A stretch of DNA of 64,000 nt. Source: Amaranthus tricolor (taxonomy: Eukaryota > Streptophyta > Magnoliopsida > Caryophyllales > Amaranthaceae). The stretch lies in the NCBI RefSeq assembly GCF_026212465.1, contig NC_080059.1, positions 25,249,292 to 25,313,291 on the forward strand, in the 5' to 3' direction. The translations under genes and the position numbers were made by a program. The notes under the pieces were generated by a model that worked only from the letters and a program-made list of their open reading frames with translations, had not been told where the DNA came from and ran no database searches. Shown piece after piece: positions 37,928 to 50,750 of the stretch. Each line of letters starts with the position of its first letter. Within the stretch, counting starts at the first letter, position 1.

Positions 37928-40900
37928 TCATTCTTCATTGAGCATTGATCCTTGTTCATTCCTCATCGTTCATTCTTCATTGATCATTGTTCCTTGTTCA
38001 TTCTTCATCGTTCATTCTTCATTGAGAATTGATCCTTGTTCATTCTTCATCGTTCATTCTTCATTGAGAATTGATCCTTGTTCATTCTTCATCGTTCATT
38101 CTTCATTGATCATTGATCCTTGTTCATTCTTCATCGTTCATTCTTCATTGATCATTGATCCTTGTTCATTCTTCATCGTTCATTCTTCTTTGATCATTGA
38201 TCCTTGTTCATTCTTCATTGATCATTGATCCTTGTTCATTCTTCATCGTTCATTCGTCATTGATCATTGATCCTTGTTCATTCTTCATCGTTCATTCGTC
38301 AATGATCAATGATCCTTGTTCATTCTTCATCGTTCATTCGTCATTGATCATTGATCCTTGTTCATTCTTCATCGTTCATTTGTCATTGACCATTAATCCT
38401 TGTTCATTCTTCATCGTTCATTCTTCATTGATCCTTGTTCATTCTTCATCGTTCATTCGTCATTGACCATTAATCCTTGTTCATTCTTCATCGTTCATTC
38501 TTCATTGATCATTGATCCTTGTTCATTCTTCATCGTTCATTCTTCTTTGATCATTGATCCTTGTTCATTCTTCATTGATCATTGATCCTTGTTCATTCTT
38601 CATCGTTCATTCGTCATTGATCATTGATCCTTGTTCATTCTTCATCGTTCATTCGTCATTGATCATTGATCCTTGTTTATTCTTCATCGTTCATTCGTCA
38701 TTGACCATTAATCCTTGTTCATTCTTCATCGTTCATTCTTCATTGATCATAGATCCTTGTTCATTCTTCATCGTTCATTCGTCATTGATCATTGATCCTT
38801 GTTCATTCTTCATCGTTCATTCGTCATTGACTATTACTCCTTGTTCATTCTTCTTCGTTCATTCTTCATTGATCATTGATCCTTGTTCATTCTTCATCGT
38901 TCATTCTTCTTTGATCATTGATCCTTGTTCATTCTTCATTGATCATTGATCCTTGTTCATTCTTCATCGTTCATTCGTCATTGATCATTGATCCTTGTTC
39001 ATTCTTCATCGTTCATTCGTCATTGATCATTGATCCTTGTTTATTCTTCATCGTTCATTCGTCATTGACCATTAATCCTTGTTCATTCTTCATCGTTCAT
39101 TCTTCATTGATCATTGATCCTTGTTCTTTCTTCATCGTTCATTCGTCATTGACCATTAATCCTTGTTCATTCTTCATCGTTCATTCTTCATTGATCATTG
39201 AACCTTGTTCATTCTTCATCGTTCATTCTTCTTTGATCATTGATCCTTGTTCATTCTTCATTGATCGTTGATCCTTGTTCATTCTTCATCGTTCATTCGT
39301 CATTGATCATTGATCCTTGTTCATTCTTCATTGATCATTGATCCTTGTTCATTCTTCATCGTTCATTCTTCTTTGGTCATTGATCCTTGTTCATTCTTCA
39401 TTGATCATTGATCCTTGTTCATTCTTCATCGTTCATTCGTCATTGACCATTACTCCTTGTTCATTCTTCATCGTTCATTCTTCATTGATCATTGATCCTT
39501 GTTCATTCTTCATCGTTCATTCTTCTTTGATCATTGATCCTTGTTCATTCTTCATTGATCATTGATCCTTGTTCATTCTTCATCGTTCATTCTTCATTGA
39601 CCAATGATCCTTGTTCATTCTTCATCGTTCATTCTTCATTGACCATTAATCCTTGTTCATTCTTCATCGATCATTCTTCATTGATCATTGTTCCTTGTTC
39701 ATTCTTCATCGTTCATTCTTCATTGATCATTGATCCTTGTTCATTCTTCATCGTTCATTCTTCATTGATCATTGATCCTTGTTCATTCTTCATCGTTCAT
39801 TCGTCATTGATCATTGATCCTTATTCATTCTTCATCGTTCATTTTTCATTTATCATTGATCCTTGTTCATTCTTCATTGATCATTTATCCTTGTTCATTC
39901 TTCATCGTTCATTCGTCATTGACCATTAATCCTTGTTCATTCTTCATCGTTCATTCTTCATTGATCATTGATCCTTGTTCATTCTTCATCGTTCATTCGT
40001 CATTGACCATTAATTCTTGTTCATTCTTCATCGTTCATTCTTCATTGATCATTGAACCTTGTTCATTCTTCATCGTTCATTCTTCTTTGATCATTGATCC
40101 TTGTTCATTCTTCATTGATCATTGATCCTTGTTCATTCTTCATCGTTCATTCGTCATTGATCATTGATCCTTGTTCATTCTTCATCGTTCATTCTTCATT
40201 GATCATTGATCCTTGTTCATTCTTCATCGTTCATTCGTCATTGATCATTGATCCTTGTTCATTCTTCATCGTTCATTCGTCATTGACCATTATTCCTTGT
40301 TCATTCTTCATCGTTCATTCGTCATTGATCATTGATCCTTGTTCATTCTTCATTGATCATTGATCCTTGTTCATTCTTCATCGTTCATTCGTCATTGATC
40401 ATTGATCCTTGTTCATTCTTCATCGTTCATTCGTCATTGACCATTACTCCTTGTTCATTCTTCATCGTTCATTCTTCATTGATCATTGAACCTTGTTCAT
40501 TCTTCATCGTTCATTCTTCTTTGATTATTGATCCTTGTTCATTCTTCATTGATCATTGATCCTTGTTCATTCTTCATCGTTCATTCGTCATTGATCATTG
40601 ATCCTTGTTCATTCTTCATCGTTCATTCGTAATTGATCATTGATCCTTGTTCATTCTTCATCGTTCATTCATCATTGACCATTAATCCTTGTTCATTCTT
40701 CATCGTTCATTCTTCATTGATCATTGATCCTTGTTCATTCTTCATCGTTCATTCGTCATTGACCATTAATCCTTGTTCATTCTTCATCGTTTATTCTTCA
40801 TTGATCATTGATCCTTGTTCATTCTTCATCGTTCATTCTTCTTTGATCATTGATCCTTGTTCATTCTTCATTGATCATTGATCCTTGTTCATTCTTCATC

Positions 40901-41890
40901 GTTCATTCGTCATTGATCATTGATCCTTGTTCATTCTTCATCGTTCATTCGTCATTGATCATTGATCCTTGTTCATTCTTCATCGTTCATTCGTCATTGA
41001 CCATTAATCCTTGTTCATTCTTCATCGTTCATTCTTCATTGATCATTGATCCTTGTTCATTCTTCATCGTTCATTCGTCATTGATCATTGATCCTTGTTC
41101 ATTCTTCATCGTTCATTCGTCATTGATCATTGATCCTTGTTCATTCTTCATCGTTCATTCGTCATTGATCATTGATCCTTGTTCATTCTTCATCGTTCAT
41201 TTGTCATTGACCATTAATCCTTGTTCATTCTTCATCGTTCATTCTTCATTGATCCTTGTTCATTCTTCATCGTTCATTCGTCATTGACCATTAATCCTTG
41301 TTCATTCTTCATCGTTCATTCTTCATTGATCATTGATCCTTGTTCATTCTTCATCGTTCATTCTTCTTTGATCATTGATCCTTGTTCATTCTTCATTGAT
41401 CATTGATCCTTGTTCATTCTTCATCGTTCATTCGTCATTGATCATTGATCCTTGTTCATTCTTCATCGTTCATTCGTCATTGACTATTACTCCTTGTTCA
41501 TTCTTCTTCGTTCATTCTTCATTGATCATTGATCCTTGTTCATTCTGCATCGTTCATTCTTCTTTGATCATTGATCCTTGTTCATTCTTCATTGATCATT
41601 GATCCTTGTTCATTCTTCATCGTTCATTCGTCATTGATCATTGATCCTTGTTCATTCTTCATCGTTCATTCGTCATTGATCATTGATCCTTGTTTATTCT
41701 TCATCGTTCATTCGTCATTGACCATTAATCCTTGTTCATTTTTCATCGTTCATTCTTCATTGATCATTGATCCTTGTTCATTCTTCATCGTTCATTCGTC
41801 ATTGACCATTAATCCTTGTTCATTCTTCATCGTTCATTCTTCATTGATCATTGATCCTTGTTCATTCTTCATCGTTCATTCTTCATTGAG
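37928..41890. repeat. rearranged copy of the 27-31 kb region
   Basis: Blocks match sequence upstream at stepwise offsets: 10,829 (38,197-39,2xx), 10,619 (39,534-40,1xx), 10,773 (40,633-40,881) and 10,983 (41,221 onward). The steps are -210, +154 and +210 bp, all multiples of 7, so separate indels accumulated after one long duplication. Private changes include CAATGATCAATG near 38,302 and TTATTCC near 40,290. Confidence 0.82.
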
Positions 41891-43465
41891 CATTGATACT
41901 TGTTCATTCTTCATCGTTCATTCGTCATTGACCATTAATCCTTGTTCATTCTTCATCGATCATTCTTCATTGATCATTGTTCCTTGTTCATTCTTCATCG
42001 TTCATTCTTCATTGACCATTACTCCTTGTTCATTCTTCATCTTTCATTCTTCATTGATCATTGATCCTTGTTCATTCTTCATCGTTCATTCGTCATTGAT
42101 CATTGATCCTTATTCATTCTTCATCGTTCATTCTTCATTTATCATTGATCCTTGTTCTTTCTTCATCGTTCATTCTTCATTGATCATTGATCCTTGTTCA
42201 TTCTTCATCGTTCATTCGTCATTGACCATTAATCCTTGTTCATTCTTCATCGTTCATTCTTCATTGATCATTGATCCTTGTTCATTCTTCATCGTTCATT
42301 CGTCATTGACCATTAATCCTTGTTCATTCTTCATCGTTCATTCTTCATTGATCATTGAACCTTGTTCATTCTTCATCGTTCATTCTTCTTTGATCATTGA
42401 TCCTTGTTCATTCTTCATTGATCATTGATCCTTGTTCATTCTTCATCGTTCATTCGTCATTGATCATTGATCCTTGTTCATTCTTCATCGTTCATTCGTC
42501 ATTGATCATTGATCCTTGTTCATTCTTCATCGTTCATTCGTCATTGACCATTAATCCTTGTTCATTCTTCATCGTTCATTCTTCATTGATCATTGATCCT
42601 TGTTCATTCTTCATCGTTCATTCGTCATTGACCATTAATCCTTGTTCATTCTTCATCGTTCATTCTACATTGATCATTGATCCTTGTTCATTCTTCATCG
42701 TTCATTCTTCTTTGATCATTGATCCTTGTTCATTCTTCATTGATCATTGATCCTTGTTCATTCTTCATCGTTCATTCGTCATTGATCATTGATCCTTGTT
42801 CATTCTTCATCGTTCATTCGTCATTGATCATTGATCCTTGTTCATTCTTCATCGTTCATTCGTCATTGACCATTAATCCTTGTTCATTCTTCATCGTTCA
42901 TTCTTCATTGATAATTGATCCTTGTTCATTCTTCATCGTTCATTCTTCATTGAGCATTGATCCTTGTTCATTCTTCATCGTTCATTCTTCATTGATCATT
43001 GATCCTTGTTCATTCTTCATCGTTCATTCTTCATTGATCATTGATCCTTGTTCATTCTTCATCGTTCATTCTTCTTTGATCATTGATCCTTGTTCATTCT
43101 TCATTGATCATTGATCCTTGTTCATTCTTCATCGTTCATTCGTCATTGATCATTGATCCTTGTTCATTCTTCATCGTTCATTCGTCATTGATCATTGATC
43201 CTTGTTCATTCTTCATCGTTCATTCGTCATTGATCATTGATCCTTGTTCATTCTTCATCGTTCATTTGTCATTGACCATTAATCCTTGTTCATTCTTCAT
43301 CGTTCATTCTTCATTGATCCTTGTTCATTCTTCATCGTTCATTCGTCATTGACCATTAATCCTTGTTCATTCTTCATCGTTCATTCTTCATTGATCATTG
43401 ATCCTTGTTCATTCTTCATCGTTCATTCTTCTTTGATCATTGATCCTTGTTCATTCTTCATTGAT
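41891..43465. repeat. 1,575-bp higher-order unit, copy 1
   Basis: Beginning just before a GATACTTG monomer, the variant order repeats every 1,575 bp (225 heptamers). Each unit includes three or more 28-mers and one 35-mer (43,289 here). Its left half continues the 10,983-bp duplication, so this unit descends from sequence near 30.9-32 kb and was then amplified locally. Confidence 0.92.
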
Positions 43466-45040
43466 CATTGATACTTGTTCATTCTTCATCGTTCATTCGT
43501 CATTGACCATTAATCCTTGTTCATTCTTCATCGATCATTCTTCATTGATCATTGTTCCTTGTTCATTCTTCATCGTTCATTCTTCATTGACCATTACTCC
43601 TTGTTCATTCTTCATCTTTCATTCTTCATTGATCATTGATCCTTGTTCATTCTTCATCGTTCATTCGTCATTGATCATTGATCCTTATTCATTCTTCATC
43701 GTTCATTCTTCATTTATCATTGATCCTTGTTCTTTCTTCATCGTTCATTCTTCATTGATCATTGATCCTTGTTCATTCTTCATCGTTCATTCGTCATTGA
43801 CCATTAATCCTTGTTCATTCTTCATCGTTCATTCTTCATTGATCATTGATCCTTGTTCATTCTTCATCGTTCATTCGTCATTGACCATTAATCCTTGTTC
43901 ATTCTTCATCGTTCATTCTTCATTGATCATTGAACCTTGTTCATTCTTCATCGTTCATTCTTCTTTGATCATTGATCCTTGTTCATTCTTCATTGATCAT
44001 TGATCCTTGTTCATTCTTCATCGTTCATTCGTCATTGATCATTGATCCTTGTTCATTCTTCATCGTTCATTCGTCATTGATCATTGATCCTTGTTCATTC
44101 TTCATCGTTCATTCGTCATTGACCATTAATCCTTGTTCATTCTTCATCGTTCATTCTTCATTGATCATTGATCCTTGTTCATTCTTCATCGTTCATTCGT
44201 CATTGACCATTAATCCTTGTTCATTCTTCATCGTTCATTCTACATTGATCATTGATCCTTGTTCATTCTTCATCGTTCATTCTTCTTTGATCATTGATCC
44301 TTGTTCATTCTTCATTGATCATTGATCCTTGTTCATTCTTCATCGTTCATTCTTCATTGACCATTGATCCTTGTTCATTCTTCATCGTTCATTCTTCATT
44401 GACCATTAATCCTTGTTCATTCTTCATCGTTCATTCATCATTGACCATTAATCCTTGTTCATTCTTCATCGTTCATTCTTCATTGATAATTGATCCTTGT
44501 TCATTCTTCATCGTTCATTCTTCATTGAGCATTGATCCTTGTTCATTCTTCATCGTTCATTCTTCATTGATCATTGATCCTTGTTCATTCTTCATCGTTC
44601 ATTCTTCATTGATCATTGATCCTTGTTCATTCTTCATCGTTCATTCTTCTTTGATCATTGATCCTTGTTCATTCTTCATTGATCATTGATCCTTGTTCAT
44701 TCTTCATCGTTCATTCGTCATTGATCATTGATCCTTGTTCATTCTTCATCGTTCATTCGTCATTGATCATTGATCCTTGTTCATTCTTCATCGTTCATTC
44801 GTCATTGATCATTGATCCTTGTTCATTCTTCATCGTTCATTTGTCATTGACCATTAATCCTTGTTCATTCTTCATCGTTCATTCTTCATTGATCCTTGTT
44901 CATTCTTCATCGTTCATTCGTCATTGACCATTAATCCTTGTTCATTCTTCATCGTTCATTCTTCATTGATCATTGATCCTTGTTCATTCTTCATCGTTCA
45001 TTCTTCTTTGATCATTGATCCTTGTTCATTCTTCATTGAT
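43466..45040. repeat. 1,575-bp higher-order unit, copy 2
   Basis: Here a 28-mer ending GATACTTG (near 43,471) forms the joint between units. The unit is collinear with its neighbours except for one block of substitutions at 44,353-44,437. Its 35-mer is at 44,864. Confidence 0.92.
44353..44437. repeat. substitution cluster inside copy 2 of the 1,575-bp unit
   Basis: At least six changes fall in 85 bp relative to copies 1 and 3 at offsets of 1,575: CGT to CTT at 44,353 and 44,395, T to C at 44,361 and 44,403, G to A near 44,408, and G to A at 44,437. Length is unchanged. The resulting order (CTTCATTGACCATTGATCC, then CTTCATTGACCATTAATCC) is the one found near 450-510 and 3,710-3,765. Confidence 0.8.
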
Positions 45041-46615
45041 CATTGATACTTGTTCATTCTTCATCGTTCATTCGTCATTGACCATTAATCCTTGTTCATT
45101 CTTCATCGATCATTCTTCATTGATCATTGTTCCTTGTTCATTCTTCATCGTTCATTCTTCATTGACCATTACTCCTTGTTCATTCTTCATCTTTCATTCT
45201 TCATTGATCATTGATCCTTGTTCATTCTTCATCGTTCATTCGTCATTGATCATTGATCCTTATTCATTCTTCATCGTTCATTCTTCATTTATCATTGATC
45301 CTTGTTCTTTCTTCATCGTTCATTCTTCATTGATCATTGATCCTTGTTCATTCTTCATCGTTCATTCGTCATTGACCATTAATCCTTGTTCATTCTTCAT
45401 CGTTCATTCTTCATTGATCATTGATCCTTGTTCATTCTTCATCGTTCATTCGTCATTGACCATTAATCCTTGTTCATTCTTCATCGTTCATTCTTCATTG
45501 ATCATTGAACCTTGTTCATTCTTCATCGTTCATTCTTCTTTGATCATTGATCCTTGTTCATTCTTCATTGATCATTGATCCTTGTTCATTCTTCATCGTT
45601 CATTCGTCATTGATCATTGATCCTTGTTCATTCTTCATCGTTCATTCGTCATTGATCATTGATCCTTGTTCATTCTTCATCGTTCATTCGTCATTGACCA
45701 TTAATCCTTGTTCATTCTTCATCGTTCATTCTTCATTGATCATTGATCCTTGTTCATTCTTCATCGTTCATTCGTCATTGACCATTAATCCTTGTTCATT
45801 CTTCATCGTTCATTCTACATTGATCATTGATCCTTGTTCATTCTTCATCGTTCATTCTTCTTTGATCATTGATCCTTGTTCATTCTTCATTGATCATTGA
45901 TCCTTGTTCATTCTTCATCGTTCATTCGTCATTGATCATTGATCCTTGTTCATTCTTCATCGTTCATTCGTCATTGATCATTGATCCTTGTTCATTCTTC
46001 ATCGTTCATTCGTCATTGACCATTAATCCTTGTTCATTCTTCATCGTTCATTCTTCATTGATAATTGATCCTTGTTCATTCTTCATCGTTCATTCTTCAT
46101 TGAGCATTGATCCTTGTTCATTCTTCATCGTTCATTCTTCATTGATCATTGATCCTTGTTCATTCTTCATCGTTCATTCTTCATTGATCATTGATCCTTG
46201 TTCATTCTTCATCGTTCATTCTTCTTTGATCATTGATCCTTGTTCATTCTTCATTGATCATTGATCCTTGTTCATTCTTCATCGTTCATTCGTCATTGAT
46301 CATTGATCCTTGTTCATTCTTCATCGTTCATTCGTCATTGATCATTGATCCTTGTTCATTCTTCATCGTTCATTCGTCATTGATCATTGATCCTTGTTCA
46401 TTCTTCATCGTTCATTTGTCATTGACCATTAATCCTTGTTCATTCTTCATCGTTCATTCTTCATTGATCCTTGTTCATTCTTCATCGTTCATTCGTCATT
46501 GACCATTAATCCTTGTTCATTCTTCATCGTTCATTCTTCATTGATCATTGACCCTTGTTCATTCTTCATCGTTCATTCTTCTTTGATCATTGATCCTTGT
46601 TCATTCTTCATTGAT
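45041..46615. repeat. 1,575-bp higher-order unit, copy 3
   Basis: The unit is complete to its end at 46,615. There the next monomer reads GATCC rather than GATAC and the array changes to the 917/1,253-bp pattern. Its 35-mer is at 46,439. A private GACCCTTG near 46,550 is also present 917 bp later, tying this unit to the next block. Confidence 0.9.
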
Positions 46616-46785
46616 CATTGATCCTTGTTCATTCTTCATCGTTCATTCGTCATTGATCATTGATCCTTGTTCATTCTTCATCGTTCATTCGTCATTGACT
46701 ATTACTCCTTGTTCATTCTTCTTCGTTCATTCTTCATTGATCATTGATCCTTGTTCATTCTTCATCGTTCATTCTTCTTTGATCA

Positions 46786-48955
46786 TTGATCCTTGTTCAT
46801 TCTTCATTGATCATTGATCCTTGTTCATTCTTCATCGTTCATTCGTCATTGATCATTGATCCTTGTTCATTCTTCATCATTCATTCGTCATTGATCATTG
46901 ATCCTTGTTTATTCTTCATCGTTCATTCGTCATTGACCATTAATCCTTGTTCATTTTTCATCGTTCATTCTTCATTGATCATTGATCCTTGTTCATTCTT
47001 CATCGTTCATTCGTCATTGACCATTAATCCTTGTTCATTCTTCATCGTTCATTCTTCATTGATCATTGATCCTTGTTCATTCTTCATCGTTCATTCTTCA
47101 TTGAGCATTGATACTTGTTCATTCTTCATCGTTCATTCGTCATTGACCATTAATCCTTGTTCATTCTTCATCGATCATTCTTCATTGATCATTGTTCCTT
47201 GTTCATTCTTCATTGATCATTGATCCTTGTTCATTCTTCATCGTTCATTCGTCATTGATCATTGATCCTTGTTCATTCTTCATCGTTCATTCGTCATTGA
47301 TCATTGATCCTTGTTCATTCTTCATCGTTCATTTGTCATTGACCATTAATCCTTGTTCATTCTTCATCGTTCATTCTTCATTGATCCTTGTTCATTCTTC
47401 ATCGTTCATTCGTCATTGACCATTAATCCTTGTTCATTCTTCATCGTTCATTCTTCATTGATCATTGACCCTTGTTCATTCTTCATCGTTCATTCTTCTT
47501 TGATCATTGATCCTTGTTCATTCTTCATTGATCATTGATCCTTGTTCATTCTTCATCGTTCATTCGTCATTGATCATTGATCCTTGTTCATTCTTCATCG
47601 TTCATTCGTCATTGACTATTACTCCTTGTTCATTCTTCTTCGTTCATTCTTCATTGATCATTGATCCTTGTTCATTCTTCATCGTTCATTCTTCTTTGAT
47701 CATTGATCCTTGTTCATTCTTCATTGATCATTGATCCTTGTTCATTCTTCATCGTTCATTCGTCATTGATCATTGATCCTTGTTCATTCTTCATCATTCA
47801 TTCGTCATTGATCATTGATCCTTGTTTATTCTTCATCGTTCATTCGTCATTGACCATTAATCCTTGTTCATTTTTCATCGTTCATTCTTCATTGATCATT
47901 GATCCTTGTTCATTCTTCATCGTTCATTCGTCATTGACCATTAATCCTTGTTCATTCTTCATCGTTCATTCTTCATTGATCATTGATCCTTGTTCATTCT
48001 TCATCGTTCATTCTTCATTGAGCATTGATACTTGTTCATTCTTCATCGTTCATTCGTCATTGACCATTAATCCTTGTTCATTCTTCATCGATCATTCTTC
48101 ATTGATCATTGTTCCTTGTTCATTCTTCATCGTTCATTCTTCATTGACCATTACTCCTTGTTCATTCTTCATCTTTCATTCTTCATTGATCATTGATCCT
48201 TGTTCATTCTTCATCGTTCATTCGTCATTGATCATTGATCCTTATTCATTCTTCATCGTTCATTCTTCATTTATCATTGATCCTTGTTCTTTCTTCATCG
48301 TTCATTCTTCATTGATCATTGATCCTTGTTCATTCTTCATCGTTCATTCATCATTGACCATTAATCCTTGTTCATTCTGCATCGTTCATTCTACATTGAT
48401 CATTGATCCTTGTTCATTCTTCATCGTTCATTCTTCTTTGATCATTGATCCTTGTTCATTCTTCATTGATCATTGATCCTTGTTCATTCTTCATCGTTCA
48501 TTCGTCATTGATCATTGATCCTTGTTCATTCTTCATCGTTCATTCGTCATTGATCATTGATCCTTGTTCATTCTTCATCGTTCATTTGTCATTGACCATT
48601 AATCCTTGTTCATTCTTCATCGTTCATTCTTCATTGATCCTTGTTCATTCTTCATCGTTCATTCGTCATTGACCATTAATCCTTGTTCATTCTTCATCGT
48701 TCATTCTTCATTGATCATTGATCCTTGTTCATTCTTCATCGTTCATTCTTCTTTGATCATTGATCCTTGTTCATTCTTCATTGATCATTGATCCTTGTTC
48801 ATTCTTCATCGTTCATTCGTCATTGATCATTGATCCTTGTTCATTCTTCATCGTTCATTCGTCATTGACTATTACTCCTTGTTCATTCTTCTTCGTTCAT
48901 TCTTCATTGATCATTGATCCTTGTTCATTCTTCATCGTTCATTCTTCTTTGATCA
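46786..48955. repeat. 2,170-bp higher-order unit (917 + 1,253), copy 1
   Basis: The block alternates a shortened module (46,786 to about 47,702) with one containing the full 742-bp module (47,703-48,955). Both start with a monomer carrying TTCATCATTC in place of TTCATCGTTC. The 917-bp part ends in a 28-mer joined directly to a GTTCCTTG monomer (47,190-47,220), a joint seen again at about 49,362. Confidence 0.9.
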
Positions 48956-50750
48956 TTGATCCTTGTTCATTCTGCATTGATCATTGATCCTTGTTCATTC
49001 TTCATCGTTCATTCGTCATTGATCATTGATCCTTGTTCATTCTTCATCATTCATTCGTCATTGATCATTGATCCTTGTTTATTCTTCATCGTTCATTCGT
49101 CATTGACCATTAATCCTTGTTCATTTTTCATCGTTCATTCTTCATTGATCATTGATCCTTGTTCATTCTTCATCGTTCATTCGTCATTGACCATTAATCC
49201 TTGTTCATTCTTCATCGTTCATTCTTCATTGATCATTGATCCTTGTTCATTCTTCATCGTTCATTCTTCATTGAGCATTGATACTTGTTCATTCTTCATC
49301 GTTCATTCGTCATTGACCATTAATCCTTGTTCATTCTTCATCGATCATTCTTCATTGATCATTGTTCCTTGTTCATTCTTCATTGATCATTGATCCTTGT
49401 TCATTCTTCATCGTTCATTCGTCATTGATCATTGATCCTTGTTCATTCTTCATCGTTCATTCGTCATTGATCATTGATCCTTGTTCATTCTTCATCGTTC
49501 ATTTGTCATTGACCATTAATCCTTGTTCATTCTTCATCGTTCATTCTTCATTGATCCTTGTTCATTCTTCATCGTTCATTCGTCATTGACCATTAATCCT
49601 TGTTCATTCTTCATCGTTCATTCTTCATTGATCATTGATCCTTGTTCATTCTTCATCGTTCATTCTTCTTTGATCATTGATCCTTGTTCATTCTTCATTG
49701 ATCATTGATCCTTGTTCATTCTTCATCGTTCATTCGTCATTGATCATTGATCCTTGTTCATTCTTCATCGTTCATTCGTCATTGACTATTACTCCTTGTT
49801 CATTCTTCTTCGTTCATTCTTCATTGATCATTGATCCTTGTTCATTCTTCATCGTTCATTCTTCTTTGATCATTGATCCTTGTTCATTCTGCATTGATCA
49901 TTGATCCTTGTTCATTCTTCATCGTTCATTCGTCATTGATCATTGATCCTTGTTCATTCTTCATCATTCATTCGTCATTGATCATTGATCCTTGTTTATT
50001 CTTCATCGTTCATTCGTCATTGACCATTAATCCTTGTTCATTTTTCATCGTTCATTCTTCATTGATCATTGATCCTTGTTCATTCTTCATCGTTCATTCG
50101 TCATTGACCATTAATCCTTGTTCATTCTTCATCGTTCATTCTTCATTGATCATTGATCCTTGTTCATTCTTCATCGTTCATTCTTCATTGAGCATTGATA
50201 CTTGTTCATTCTTCATCGTTCATTCGTCATTGACCATTAATCCTTGTTCATTCTTCATCGATCATTCTTCATTGATCATTGTTCCTTGTTCATTCTTCAT
50301 CGTTCATTCTTCATTGACCATTACTCCTTGTTCATTCTTCATCTTTCATTCTTCATTGATCATTGATCCTTGTTCATTCTTCATCGTTCATTCGTCATTG
50401 ATCATTGATCCTTATTCATTCTTCATCGTTCATTCTTCATTTATCATTGATCCTTGTTCTTTCTTCATCGTTCATTCTTCATTGATCATTGATCCTTGTT
50501 CATTCTTCATCGTTCATTCATCATTGACCATTAATCCTTGTTCATTCTGCATCGTTCATTCTACATTGATCATTGATCCTTGTTCATTCTTCATCGTTCA
50601 TTCTTCTTTGATCATTGATCCTTGTTCATTCTTCATTGATCATTGATCCTTGTTCATTCTTCATCGTTCATTCGTCATTGATCATTGATCCTTGTTCATT
50701 CTTCATCGTTCATTCGTCATTGATCATTGATCCTTGTTCATTCTTCATCG
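48956..50750. repeat. 2,170-bp higher-order unit, copy 2, incomplete
   Basis: It matches copy 1 at offset 2,170 and adds a shared TTCTGCATTG in the opening 28-mers (48,973 and 49,890). It diverges near 50,756, where a GTAATTGACC monomer replaces the expected TTCATTTGTC monomer. Confidence 0.88.
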
